DNA of 21,894 nucleotides, from contig DCAE01000109.1 of the NCBI GenBank assembly GCA_002311385.1, forward strand, positions 67,261 through 89,154, read 5' to 3'. Below the pieces are notes generated by a model that searched no databases, was not told the DNA's origin, and saw nothing but the letters and a program-made list of their open reading frames with translations. Origin of the DNA: Dehalococcoidia bacterium UBA1141. GTDB lineage: Bacteria > Chloroflexota > Dehalococcoidia > Lucifugimonadales > UBA3495. The stretch's first letter is position 1, and every line of letters begins with the position of its first letter. Below, in pieces: positions 6,584-13,661 of this stretch. A program made the translations under genes and the position numbers.

Positions 6584-7147
6584 ATGTATTTAAGGCAACG
6601 GTCGAATGTGGATGAAGGAACAACAGTCCCTTCTCGCCCGCTGCCCGGCAGACCTGAGCACACTTCGTTGATTAAATCGCCGGGGATTAAATCGCCGGGG
6701 ATCAAATCACCGGGGATCAAATCACCGGCAAAAACCAACACGAAACCGGCTGCTACGCCGGAACCGGGCAATAATCCGGACCAAGAAATGGATCCGGCTA
6801 CCGGAATTGAGGGCGTATACATCATCAGTGTAGCCGCCCGAATATTGGAAATGCACCCTCAAACCCTGCGTAAGTACGAAAGGTTGGGGCTGATTAACCC
6901 GGGCCGCACTTTGGGGATGCTCCGGTTATACTCCATAGAGGACATCCGAAAAGTGCGGTTGATTCAACGCCTTAGCGAAATGGGCCTCAACCTGGCCGGG
7001 ATAGAATTCGCCTTGGGCACCGCGGATAACCTGCAGTTGTTGAACCGGCGTTTGCAGGCTTTAGCCGAAGATGATGACTCTAGGCAGGCCATTGAGTCCG
7101 AGATAAACGCCCTTCTTCGCAGCCTAAGCCTCTCTTTTGATGATTAG
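6584..7147 (+). CDS. hspR: MerR-family heat-shock repressor HspR with an N-terminal repeat extension
   Basis: Autoregulatory repressor of chaperone genes; in known systems DnaK acts as its co-repressor. The core begins at residue 78 with VYIISVAARILEMHPQTLRKYERLGLINPGRT, the MerR helix-turn-helix with the HspR hallmark HPQTLR. It continues with LYSIEDIRKVRLIQRLSEMGLNLAGIEFAL and a helical C-terminus. Unusually, residues 1-77 form a Pro/Lys-rich, probably disordered extension containing four IKSPG-type repeats (residues 30-48). ATG 6584 has GGAG 7 bases upstream. An internal ATG (6788, residue 69) would give a conventional-length HspR but has a poorer ribosome site. The gene leads the cluster, 149 bases before grpE, whereas in actinobacteria hspR is usually last. 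Confidence 0.88.
   Translation: MYLRQRSNVDEGTTVPSRPLPGRPEHTSLIKSPGIKSPGIKSPGIKSPAKTNTKPAATPEPGNNPDQEMDPATGIEGVYIISVAARILEMHPQTLRKYERLGLINPGRTLGMLRLYSIEDIRKVRLIQRLSEMGLNLAGIEFALGTADNLQLLNRRLQALAEDDDSRQAIESEINALLRSLSLSFDD
6671..6730 (+). repeat. Four tandem 15-bp repeats inside hspR
   Basis: Units at 6671, 6686, 6701 and 6716 read ATTAAATCGCCGGGG (twice), then ATCAAATCACCGGGG and ATCAAATCACCGGCA. They encode the in-frame IKSPG repeats. The first two and last two units are nearly identical pairs, which suggests recent slippage or duplication. Confidence 0.95.
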
Positions 7148-7296
7148 CTGGTGAAGATTAGCTTGTTAAGATTAGCCGCTGAGGATTGGCTGGAAATTGG
7201 CCCAACGATAACCAATTCCTTCCTGATTCTCAGTGTCATTATCAGAGTCAGCAAACCGAATCTTGGAATCCCGAATCTATACATGGGAATACTTAG

Positions 7297-7884
7297 ATGA
7301 CTACGGAATCCAACGAACCATCTCACGACGAAAACCAAAACCCGGCGGACGAGGAGACTAGCACGAACATCGAGATGCCCACCAACCTGACCATCGAAGA
7401 ACAAGTGATGTTTTTGCGCGACGCCCTTGACGCATCGCGAAAGGAATTGGACCAAAGCCTGGATGCCGCTCAGCGGACTCAAGCCGATTTGGTCAACTAC
7501 AAGCGTCGCACCGACGACGAACGCATCGAACATGGCAAATACTCCAATTCCCGGCTCATCGGAAAAATATTGCCGGTCATGGAGGAATTGGACCTTGCCG
7601 TGAGCCACGCTGGAGAAGGTGGTCCCAACGACTCGTGGTTGGAAGGGGTTAAACTGATACAGCGCAAGCTGTCCAACCTCCTTCAGTCAGAAGGCGTTCA
7701 GGAAATAGAAACCGTGGGAATCCTATTCAACCCAGTAGAACACGAGGCTTTGGGCACAGAGCCAACGGCAGAGTACCCACCGGGTTACATCACCCAAGCG
7801 ATTCGACCGGGTTTTCGACTATATGACCGTGTGGTCCAACCCGCTCAGGTGATGGTGGCGCGGGAGCCGGACGGCCAAGGTTAA
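7297..7884 (+). CDS. grpE: GrpE nucleotide-exchange factor
   Basis: Releases ADP from DnaK. At 195 residues it is close to the family norm. The first 35 or so residues are acidic and disordered. A long coiled coil follows (about 36-85, ending ADLVNYKRRTDDERIEHGKYSNSRLIGKILPVMEELDLAV), and then the C-terminal beta-wing domain (GVQEIETVGILFNPVEHEALGTEPT to GFRLYDRVVQPAQVMVA). The LVNYKRR and FNPVEHEA stretches are family signatures. No strong Shine-Dalgarno precedes the ATG; only a GGGA lies about 10 bases upstream. It lies between hspR and dnaK on the same strand. Confidence 0.95.
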   Translation: MTTESNEPSHDENQNPADEETSTNIEMPTNLTIEEQVMFLRDALDASRKELDQSLDAAQRTQADLVNYKRRTDDERIEHGKYSNSRLIGKILPVMEELDLAVSHAGEGGPNDSWLEGVKLIQRKLSNLLQSEGVQEIETVGILFNPVEHEALGTEPTAEYPPGYITQAIRPGFRLYDRVVQPAQVMVAREPDGQG

Positions 7885-7890
7885 AATAAC

Positions 7891-7983
7891 ACCGGGGCTG
7901 GAAATCACCCGGAAGACCAGCAATTTCAAAGGCAGAGCATTACCGGGACTGAAAATCACCCGGTAGAGAAGCAATTTCAAAGG
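7891..7983. repeat. Duplicated 42-bp leader segment between grpE and dnaK
   Basis: Segments 7891-7932 and 7942-7983 are near-identical (51-bp period). Each starts ACCGGG, has an inverted partner CCCGG about 17 bases on (so each can form a small hairpin), and ends CAATTTCAAAGG. The second copy supplies the dnaK ribosome binding site, and the first carries a decoy-like copy of it. Confidence 0.9.
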
Positions 7984-7992
7984 AGATCAGAC

Positions 7993-9987
7993 ATGGCGAA
8001 AGTCTTGGGTATAGATTTAGGAACTACAAATTCGGTTGCGGCGGTGATTGACGCTGGCGAGCCGATCATTGTTGAAAACGCAGAGGGCGGTCGACTGACC
8101 CCTTCGGTGGTTGCGGTAAACGCACGCTCCGGAGAGCGGTATGTGGGTCAGGTGGCCAAGAGACAGGCGGTCACCAACCCGGAAAACACCCTCTTTTCAG
8201 TAAAACGGCTGATGGGTCGCAAGTTTCAAGACGCGGAAGTTCAAAACTCCATCAATAAGTTGCCCTATAAAATCGTAAGCGGGACCAATGGCGATGCCTA
8301 TGTTGAGATGGCTGGGGAAAGCTTCGCTCCTCCTCAAGTCTCGTCATTTGTGCTGCAAAAGATTAAGCAAGACGCTGAGGCCAAACTGGGAGAAAAAATC
8401 ACCCAGGCGGTAATAACCGTGCCAGCGTATTTCAACGACACCCAGCGCCAAGCCACCAAGGATGCTGGCACCATTGCCGGGATGGAAGTCCTCCGCATCA
8501 TCAATGAACCCACCGCTTGCTCCCTGGCCTACGGCATAGATAAGACCAAGACCGAGGCTAAAGTGGCAGTATTCGACTTGGGCGGAGGCACTTTCGATAT
8601 CACAATCCTGGAAATGGGGGATGGGGTTTTCGAGGTTAAATCCACCAACGGCGATACCTTCTTGGGCGGGGACGACTTCGACCAAGCAATCCTAGATTGG
8701 CTCATCCAAGAATTCCGCCAAGAGACCGGAATCGACCTGACGAATGACCGCATGGCATTGCAACGCCTCCGGGACGCTGCCGAAAGGGCGAAGGTAGAAC
8801 TTTCCAGTGTGTTGGAAACTGAGATTAACCTGCCGTTCATCACGGCAGACTCCAGCGGCCCACAGCACTTGGTGAAACCGCTAAGCAGAGCGCGCTTGGA
8901 GCAACTTGTTGGCGACCTGATTAACCGAACGGAAGGTCCTTGCTTACAGGCAATCAGCGACTCCGGTTTGAGCACAGATACCTTAGACGACGTTATCTTG
9001 GTTGGAGGCATGACACGCATGCCCGCGGTTCAAGAAAAGGTGAAGCAGCTCTTTGGAAAGGAACCTAGCCACAGCGTAAACCCCGATGAGGCTGTGGCCT
9101 TGGGCGCCGCAATACAAGCGGGTGTTCTCTCAGGAGAGGTGGACGACATCGTATTGGTGGACGTGACGCCATTGACCCTGGGCTTGGAGACGTTAGGCGG
9201 GGTTTTGACCACCCTGATTTCCCGGAACACGGCCATACCCACCGAAAAGACGGAGACCTTCACCACGGCCGCCGACGGCCAGACCAGTGTGGACATCCAT
9301 GTGCTCCAAGGTGAGAGGCCCATGGCCGGAGATAATAAATCCATCGGTCGGTTCATGCTCGATGGATTGCTCCCCGCTCCCAGAGGGGCACCTCAGATTG
9401 AAGTTAAATTCGATATCAACCGGGACGGTATCCTATCGGTATCCGCCCGGGACAAGGGCACCGGCAAAGAACAGAAAATCGTCATCCAATCTGGCTCCGG
9501 TTTGGCCAAAGATGAAATCGAGCGCATGGTGGATGATGCCCGTACCCACGAATCGGAAGACCAACAGAGACGAGCCGAGGTTGAAACCAGGAACCAGGCT
9601 GACGCCTTGGTCTTCACCACCGAAAAGATGCTGCAGGAGCACGCCGACAAGGTGCCGGAAGACTTGAAGGTAGAAGTAGAGGCAAAGGTCGCCACTCTGA
9701 AGGCAGCTATGGCTGCCAACAACCTTGCGGAAATCCAACCCGCCGTGGCCGACCTAAATACTGCGGTGCAGCAGTTGGGCCAAGCGGTTTACAGCCAAGC
9801 CGGTGACCCGGCTCAGCCCGGTGCCGATCCCTTTGGTGGAGCAACGTTCGACGACGGTGGTGAAGGAGGCCCCGCTGGCGGTGACACTACCAGCGGTGAG
9901 CCAGGTGCCGGTGAGTCAGGTGACGGTGGACCGAGCAATGACCAAGAAGGCGGCGATACCGTGGAAGGGGAATTCAGAGAGGTCTAA
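7993..9987 (+). CDS. dnaK: Molecular chaperone DnaK (Hsp70)
   Basis: ATP-driven cytoplasmic chaperone of 664 residues. The nucleotide-binding domain shows GIDLGTTNS at 6-14, DLGGGTFD at 195-202 and VGGMTRMP at 337-344. The interdomain linker VLVDVTPLTLGLET is followed by the substrate-binding beta domain (NTAIPTEKTETFTTAADGQTSVDIHVLQGER begins it), then the helical lid. The final 55 or so residues are a Gly/Asp/Pro-rich disordered tail ending VEGEFREV, as in several non-proteobacterial DnaKs, not EEVD. AAAGGAG lies 9 bases before the ATG. No dnaJ follows, so the J-partner must be encoded elsewhere. Confidence 0.98.
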   Translation: MAKVLGIDLGTTNSVAAVIDAGEPIIVENAEGGRLTPSVVAVNARSGERYVGQVAKRQAVTNPENTLFSVKRLMGRKFQDAEVQNSINKLPYKIVSGTNGDAYVEMAGESFAPPQVSSFVLQKIKQDAEAKLGEKITQAVITVPAYFNDTQRQATKDAGTIAGMEVLRIINEPTACSLAYGIDKTKTEAKVAVFDLGGGTFDITILEMGDGVFEVKSTNGDTFLGGDDFDQAILDWLIQEFRQETGIDLTNDRMALQRLRDAAERAKVELSSVLETEINLPFITADSSGPQHLVKPLSRARLEQLVGDLINRTEGPCLQAISDSGLSTDTLDDVILVGGMTRMPAVQEKVKQLFGKEPSHSVNPDEAVALGAAIQAGVLSGEVDDIVLVDVTPLTLGLETLGGVLTTLISRNTAIPTEKTETFTTAADGQTSVDIHVLQGERPMAGDNKSIGRFMLDGLLPAPRGAPQIEVKFDINRDGILSVSARDKGTGKEQKIVIQSGSGLAKDEIERMVDDARTHESEDQQRRAEVETRNQADALVFTTEKMLQEHADKVPEDLKVEVEAKVATLKAAMAANNLAEIQPAVADLNTAVQQLGQAVYSQAGDPAQPGADPFGGATFDDGGEGGPAGGDTTSGEPGAGESGDGGPSNDQEGGDTVEGEFREV

Positions 9988-10004
9988 ACTCAGATATCCC
10001 ACGA

Positions 10005-10034
10005 TTACGAATAAACGATGGAGTCTGTTATAAT
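10005..10034 (+). promoter_or_regulatory. Candidate extended -10 promoter after dnaK
   Basis: TGTTATAAT (10026-10034) contains a perfect TATAAT preceded by TGn. A weak TTACGA (10005-10010) lies 18 bases upstream. It would start transcription near 10041, about 65 bases before the small downstream gene. Confidence 0.55.
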
Positions 10035-10105
10035 GACTTCACAACCGCAGAAACCTTCCCATACCTGCCATCCTAATTCCCGTGGTTAAAGCAGTTGGAG
10101 AGTAA

Positions 10106-10405
10106 ATGAGCGCTCAGCAAGAACATGCCGACCAAGAGGTAATGGGCAACGACGACGATGTGGTGGTTCAAGAGTGGGTGATAGAGGGGATAGACGAAAA
10201 ACTCACACCTCTTCAATATCATTATCTAAGTCTATTGCAGCGACTTACTTCGGTTAAGAACAGCTACCAGACTGACCCCGAATTTGAAAGTTGGATTATG
10301 TCCGGCATCAACAAGGCAATCTATTCCACGTTGCGAGATTGCATCGAAGCCAACATTGGTGACTCCGCCAAAGAGTTGCTCCGCCAAGAGCACCAAGTCA
10401 ACTAA
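10106..10405 (+). CDS. Uncharacterised acidic 99-residue protein
   Basis: I do not recognise this protein. The first 22 residues are acidic and probably disordered (VMGNDDDVVVQEW begins the ordered part). A helical region follows, with LTPLQYHYLSLLQRLTSVKNSYQTDPEFESWIMSGINKAIYSTLRDCIEANIG among its stretches. There is no signal peptide, membrane segment or metal motif beyond a single cysteine. GGAGAG lies 5 bases before the ATG. It has its own promoter and a perfect 3' hairpin, so it is probably transcribed alone, although readthrough from dnaK could link it to heat shock. Confidence 0.75.
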   Translation: MSAQQEHADQEVMGNDDDVVVQEWVIEGIDEKLTPLQYHYLSLLQRLTSVKNSYQTDPEFESWIMSGINKAIYSTLRDCIEANIGDSAKELLRQEHQVN

Positions 10406-10442
10406 GACTGGCTTCGGGTTCAGTGGGGTGTGTTAAGAGTGA

Positions 10443-10473
10443 AATAATCGGGCAGTAAAACTGCCCGATTATT
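10443..10473 (+). terminator. Perfect 13-bp terminator-like hairpin
   Basis: AATAATCGGGCAG (10443-10455) pairs fully with CTGCCCGATTATT (10461-10473) around a TAAAA loop, 38 bases after the stop of the 99-residue gene. The A/T-rich base of the stem supplies only a short U-stretch. Confidence 0.7.
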
Positions 10474-11017
10474 CGTGCCGCAAACAAGACTGCCCTTCTA
10501 ACAGTCCAAATCTGCGCCCTAGGCAAGCGCCTAAGATTTGGCAATGAGACCCGATACATGGGTCATCATTGTATGGCTCTTGCCGGCTGTGCTTGCTCCA
10601 TCAGATCATCGTTCCAATCCCCTGTCACGCTCACGTGAGCAGCCGTCCCGAGCATTATGGCGTCTATCGAAACGTGGCTGAGGTACACGTGCAGAACGGA
10701 GCCGCCTGAACTCATAGAGCATCGCCACAGAGTTCCTCCCAGATAACAAAGTAAGAATGTGAATATCATCACATTATCTGTCTCGTTGGGGAAATTCCGG
10801 ATGGACCGTTGTTGCTTTGCCACATGGCCCATTGTTAGTGGGCCACGTGATGAAATAGATCAATTGAGAGCTTAAACACATGCTTCAGCGGTAAAATGTC
10901 AGTTATCCCCTGAAGCAAAACACTCGTAGCGAAACGCCCTACATCGCCACCAACCAACAGACACCGGTCAGGAACCCATGGGCTTAGTGACAGCATCGAA
11001 GGTCCCTGGGAGTAAAT
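10474..11017. other. Non-coding stretch with several inverted repeats
   Basis: No convincing gene is seen. A second hairpin lies at 10507-10540 (CAAATCT/AGATTTG plus TAGGC/GCCTA, one 6-base bulge). Further inverted repeats are a GCTCACGTGAGC palindrome near 10630, TGGCCCA/TGGGCCA near 10823-10843, and TGCTTCAG/CTGAAGCA at 10881-10917. The minus strand has an 88-codon open frame (10832-10566) without recognisable family features. The region may hold the 3' ends of both flanking transcripts, a small RNA or a decayed gene. Confidence 0.5.
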
Positions 11018-11035
11018 CTACCCACTAAGCCCATG
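10977..11035. repeat. 13-bp inverted repeat at the 3' end of the deacetylase gene
   Basis: CATGGGCTTAGTG (10977-10989) and CACTAAGCCCATG (11023-11035) are perfect inverted copies separated by 33 bases. The right arm is the last coding stretch (HGLSG) of the deacetylase, and the left arm lies beyond its stop. In the minus-strand mRNA this would form a stem over the stop codon. Confidence 0.8.
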
Positions 11036-12145
11036 AGTTGGAAAAATTTTCTCTTTGACCTGCAATCGTGTTTCTTCGGCATGACGGCGGGCGTCGTTGT
11101 AAACGTTTGTCGGGACTTCCGGCGCAGCATCGTCCCGCAAGCGGGTTACTCCGTGCTGGGCGGCGAATGAATCGGGTATGCGGTCCGGCCAGTCCTGCTC
11201 CACCATAACCCCATAGGCCAAGGTCCAAGCCCTAGCCACGGCCATCAAATCGTAGCCACCACCGCCCAAAGCCAACCACGGCACCCCCAACTTGGCAAAT
11301 TGCCGAATCGCCTCCTCATATCCTCGGGTGGTGAGTTGAAGGTGGGTTAGAGGATCGCTGTGGTAGCTGTCGATGCCCAACTGGCTGACCAATACGTCGG
11401 GTGCAAAGGCTTGCAGCAGCGACGGCACGATGTCGTAAAAGGCCTCCAGGTAAATCTCGTCGCCTGTGTAGGGGTAAAGGGGCAGGTTTACCGAATAACC
11501 GGTGCCCTTGCCAACGCCAATATCCGACACAAACCCGGTCCCTGGGAACAGGTACTGACCCGACTCGTGAATCGAGATGGTCAAGACTTGATCATCATCG
11601 AAGAAGGCTTCCTGAACACCATCGCCGTGGTGGGCATCAATGTCAACGTAAGCCACCCGCAACCCCTGCTGCCTGAAGTATTTGATGGCCAAGGCCGGGT
11701 CGTTGAATACACAAAATCCCGAGGCATGATTGGCGGCGGCGTGGTGCAGTCCGCCGGAGATACTGAAAGCCACATCCACTTGGCGGTTGACTAGCATTTC
11801 GGCGGCCACCAGCGTGGCGCCGGTGCTCAATGCCGCAGCTTCGTACATGCCCGGGTAGATGGGATTGTCGCCTTGGTTGGCAAAGTTATAAGCAACAGGA
11901 TCGATGCCGCCGGTGCCGGAACTGAATGCCCGAACCGCTGTGATGTAGTCCTTTGTATGGAGCCATTCCAACTCCTCATCCGTGGCGGCACGGGGCAAGA
12001 CCAAAGACGAAGACTCACTGTCAAAAGCACCGTAGGCCTGCAACAGGTCGAAGGTATATTGAAGCCGGACCGGGCGCATGGGATGGCCGTCTCGCAACTC
12101 GTGTCGAGACAGGGATTCTTCATATAGAAAAGCGGCCTTTCTCAT
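11018..12145 (-). CDS. AcuC-type histone-deacetylase-family protein
   Basis: A class I HDAC-like zinc deacetylase; in Bacillus AcuC deacetylates acetyl-CoA synthetase, and related enzymes act on acetylpolyamines. With the start at 12145 the protein has 375 residues. The catalytic histidines H134-H135 are in SGGLHHAA, the zinc ligands are D170 and H172 (DIDAHHGDG) and D259 (LGIDSYHSDP), and the catalytic tyrosine Y298 is in LALGGGGYD. These positions track the bacterial homologue HDLP almost residue for residue. The start was chosen because the family begins MxxAAFLYxE and TAGGT lies 7 bases upstream. An upstream in-frame ATG at 12223 would add 26 unconserved residues and coincides with the predicted transcription start. 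There is no signal peptide. Confidence 0.93.
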   Translation of the reverse strand: MRKAAFLYEESLSRHELRDGHPMRPVRLQYTFDLLQAYGAFDSESSSLVLPRAATDEELEWLHTKDYITAVRAFSSGTGGIDPVAYNFANQGDNPIYPGMYEAAALSTGATLVAAEMLVNRQVDVAFSISGGLHHAAANHASGFCVFNDPALAIKYFRQQGLRVAYVDIDAHHGDGVQEAFFDDDQVLTISIHESGQYLFPGTGFVSDIGVGKGTGYSVNLPLYPYTGDEIYLEAFYDIVPSLLQAFAPDVLVSQLGIDSYHSDPLTHLQLTTRGYEEAIRQFAKLGVPWLALGGGGYDLMAVARAWTLAYGVMVEQDWPDRIPDSFAAQHGVTRLRDDAAPEVPTNVYNDARRHAEETRLQVKEKIFPTHGLSG

Positions 12146-12163
12146 CAAATTACCTACGGACAG

Positions 12164-12220
12164 TGGGATTAGCTTCGGGACGATTGGCTTATCTCCGGGG
12201 CATTGGGATTGGCTTCGGGC
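12164..12220. repeat. Three imperfect 17-20-bp repeats in the deacetylase leader
   Basis: TGGGATTAGCTTCGGGA (12164-12180), CGATTGGCTTATCTCCGGGG (12181-12200) and TGGGATTGGCTTCGGGC (12204-12220) follow one another at about 20-bp steps. They lie between the minus-strand promoter and the deacetylase start, so they fall inside its 5' leader. Confidence 0.75.
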
Positions 12221-12229
12221 CAAAAGGCG

Positions 12230-12258
12230 AGTCTATGTAATTTCCCGGAACCGGTCAA
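12230..12258 (-). promoter_or_regulatory. Promoter of the deacetylase gene
   Basis: On the minus strand TTGACC (12258-12253), 17 bases, then TAGACT (12235-12230). Transcription would start near 12223, giving a leader of about 78 bases that contains the three repeats. Confidence 0.6.
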
Positions 12259-12668
12259 GAACCGCCGACCCTGCCTGGATATCCGGCTATACCGCCGGTT
12301 GCTTTAGTCAAAAGTTCGCGTCTAATCAAAGCGGCTCTGCGGCGCATATGTTATGTCTACGAGGCCAAAAATCCCAAAATCCGCAAATATTGCATGTATT
12401 CACTTCCATAGATAATCGAGTATATTGCCCACTCAGCAATTGGAAATTCGGGGCTGATAGGGGTGGATTGGGCGGGGTGGACGCTCCCTTGGCGGGAGTC
12501 AGCCAAAACGAAAACTAGCCAATCGCTTTTATTAGACCAACTAATATTAAGCCAACTAATATCAAGAGGGTAAACAGCGAGGAATATCCTCGCTGAAGCC
12601 GGACCCAAGGGGGCGGCTGTTGATTCAACAGTCTGCAAACCGGCTCATAGGAAGATAGGAGTTCTGAG
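12259..12668. other. Non-coding region upstream of the coiled-coil gene, with repeats
   Basis: No gene is supported here. It contains a tandem pair of a 15-bp unit (CCAACTAATATTAAG at 12537-12551 and CCAACTAATATCAAG at 12552-12566) and, directly after, a perfect 9-bp hairpin (CAGCGAGGA 12575-12583, TCCTCGCTG 12587-12595). A smaller CTCCC/GGGAG hairpin lies near 12484-12498. No consensus promoter stands out. The hairpin sits about 75 bases before the ATG at 12669 and would be in its leader if transcription starts upstream. Confidence 0.5.
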
Positions 12669-13370
12669 ATGCTGAACGGATTCAACGCGTCCCTCGAGGA
12701 AAAACTGAAGATGGCCGAGCAAGCGGAGCAGGAGGTTTCCAGGCTACAGCCTCTGGCCTCGGAAGCGCCCACCCTTCGAGCCGAAAAAATCAAGGCCCAG
12801 AAATCGGCAGAGCGTCACCGAGCCAAGGAAACCGCCATGGAGCAAGCTCGGGAAGCGGCCCGCGCCGCCACCGATAGCCAATCTCAGGTGCCGGAGTTGC
12901 TGGGCAACGCCGCTAGGGCAGTCAATGAGCTCTACGTAATCCTGAAGGAAGTGGAAGCCAGACGCCAAAACGCCATGCATGCATTGGCCTTGGCTGACCG
13001 GGTTGACTACGAGATTGAACTGGAAGACGGAGAAGAGCACGAACGCTCCTTGGACCGTGACCCCAGAGGCCTGGCTTACGCACTGGCAGGGCGCCACGGC
13101 GACTCCAGAGTGGTCAAGCTCTTGGACGAACTCCAGCCGGGATTTGGCTTGTTGTCGGGCTGTAACATGGACGATCCGCTTTACCGGGACGTCGCTAATT
13201 TCGTGGTCGGTCGGGTTACGCCCGCTCAACCGCCCCAAGCCGCCGCTGGCAAAAAGACCGGTGTGCTTCCCCCGCAACCCAAAATCCAGCCCCAACCTCA
13301 GGACGTACCTCAAGTTGAGGAAGCTCCGGCTATCCCGGCTATCCCAGCATTCTTGGCCAATGTTGAATAG
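12669..13370 (+). CDS. Uncharacterised coiled-coil protein with a proline-rich tail
   Basis: I do not recognise this 233-residue protein. Residues 1-75 are strongly charged and helical (SLEEKLKMAEQAEQEVSR to AKETAMEQAREAARAATDS), most likely a coiled coil. Residues 76-185 look like a small folded domain (VPELLGNAARAVNELYVILKEVEARRQ, LADRVDYEIELEDGEEHERSLDRD, DELQPGFGLLSGCNMDDPLYRDVANFVV). Residues 186-233 are Pro/Gln/Ala-rich and end AIPAIPAFLANVE. There is no signal peptide or membrane segment. The ATG is preceded by AGGAG 8 bases upstream. A textbook terminator follows, so it is a single-gene unit. Confidence 0.8.
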   Translation: MLNGFNASLEEKLKMAEQAEQEVSRLQPLASEAPTLRAEKIKAQKSAERHRAKETAMEQAREAARAATDSQSQVPELLGNAARAVNELYVILKEVEARRQNAMHALALADRVDYEIELEDGEEHERSLDRDPRGLAYALAGRHGDSRVVKLLDELQPGFGLLSGCNMDDPLYRDVANFVVGRVTPAQPPQAAAGKKTGVLPPQPKIQPQPQDVPQVEEAPAIPAIPAFLANVE

Positions 13371-13432
13371 GCCAGTTCTCGCAAACTTCCATTTCTAAAC
13401 AGCAATTATTCGGCGATTAGCCAACTCCCCTG

Positions 13433-13465
13433 CCGGTGGCTGGTAAACCAGCCACCGGTTTTTTT
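13433..13465 (+). terminator. Intrinsic terminator
   Basis: A perfect 11-bp stem CCGGTGGCTGG / CCAGCCACCGG with a TAAA loop is followed by seven T residues (13459-13465). It ends the coiled-coil gene transcript. Confidence 0.95.
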
Positions 13466-13491
13466 ATGAGTCTCGTTCTCCCGCTAAACTT

Positions 13492-13543
13492 CCGTCTCAA
13501 TTTCTGTCTCAATTTCCGTCTCAATCTCCGTCTCAATCTCCGT
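13492..13543. repeat. Tandem 12-bp repeats
   Basis: Units CCGTCTCAATTT, CTGTCTCAATTT, CCGTCTCAATCT and CCGTCTCAATCT (starting at 13492, 13504, 13516 and 13528), plus a partial fifth, lie between the terminator and the next promoter. They are in non-coding DNA. Confidence 0.9.
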
Positions 13544-13579
13544 CACTTTCGTCACAGAAGATTAGTTCGGCTCGCCATA

Positions 13580-13608
13580 TTGACGGCATATTGGCCCCGG
13601 TATAGACT
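13580..13608 (+). promoter_or_regulatory. Promoter of the LLM oxidoreductase gene
   Basis: TTGACG (13580-13585), a 17-base spacer, then TAGACT (13603-13608). The predicted start is near 13615, about 47 bases before the ATG at 13662. Confidence 0.55.
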
Positions 13609-13661
13609 CCCAATGCCCCAACGCCCTGCATTCCCAGCCCAATATGTTTAGGAGCAAAAGC

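Noticed and set aside
10566..10832. Minus-strand open frame of 88 codons in the large gap
   Set aside because: No recognisable family or motif, no ribosome site was seen, and it overlaps several inverted repeats. It is kept only as a note in the non-coding region.
13436..13651. Plus-strand frame encoding repeated LNFRLN-type residues
   Set aside because: It starts inside the terminator hairpin and simply translates the 12-bp tandem repeats.
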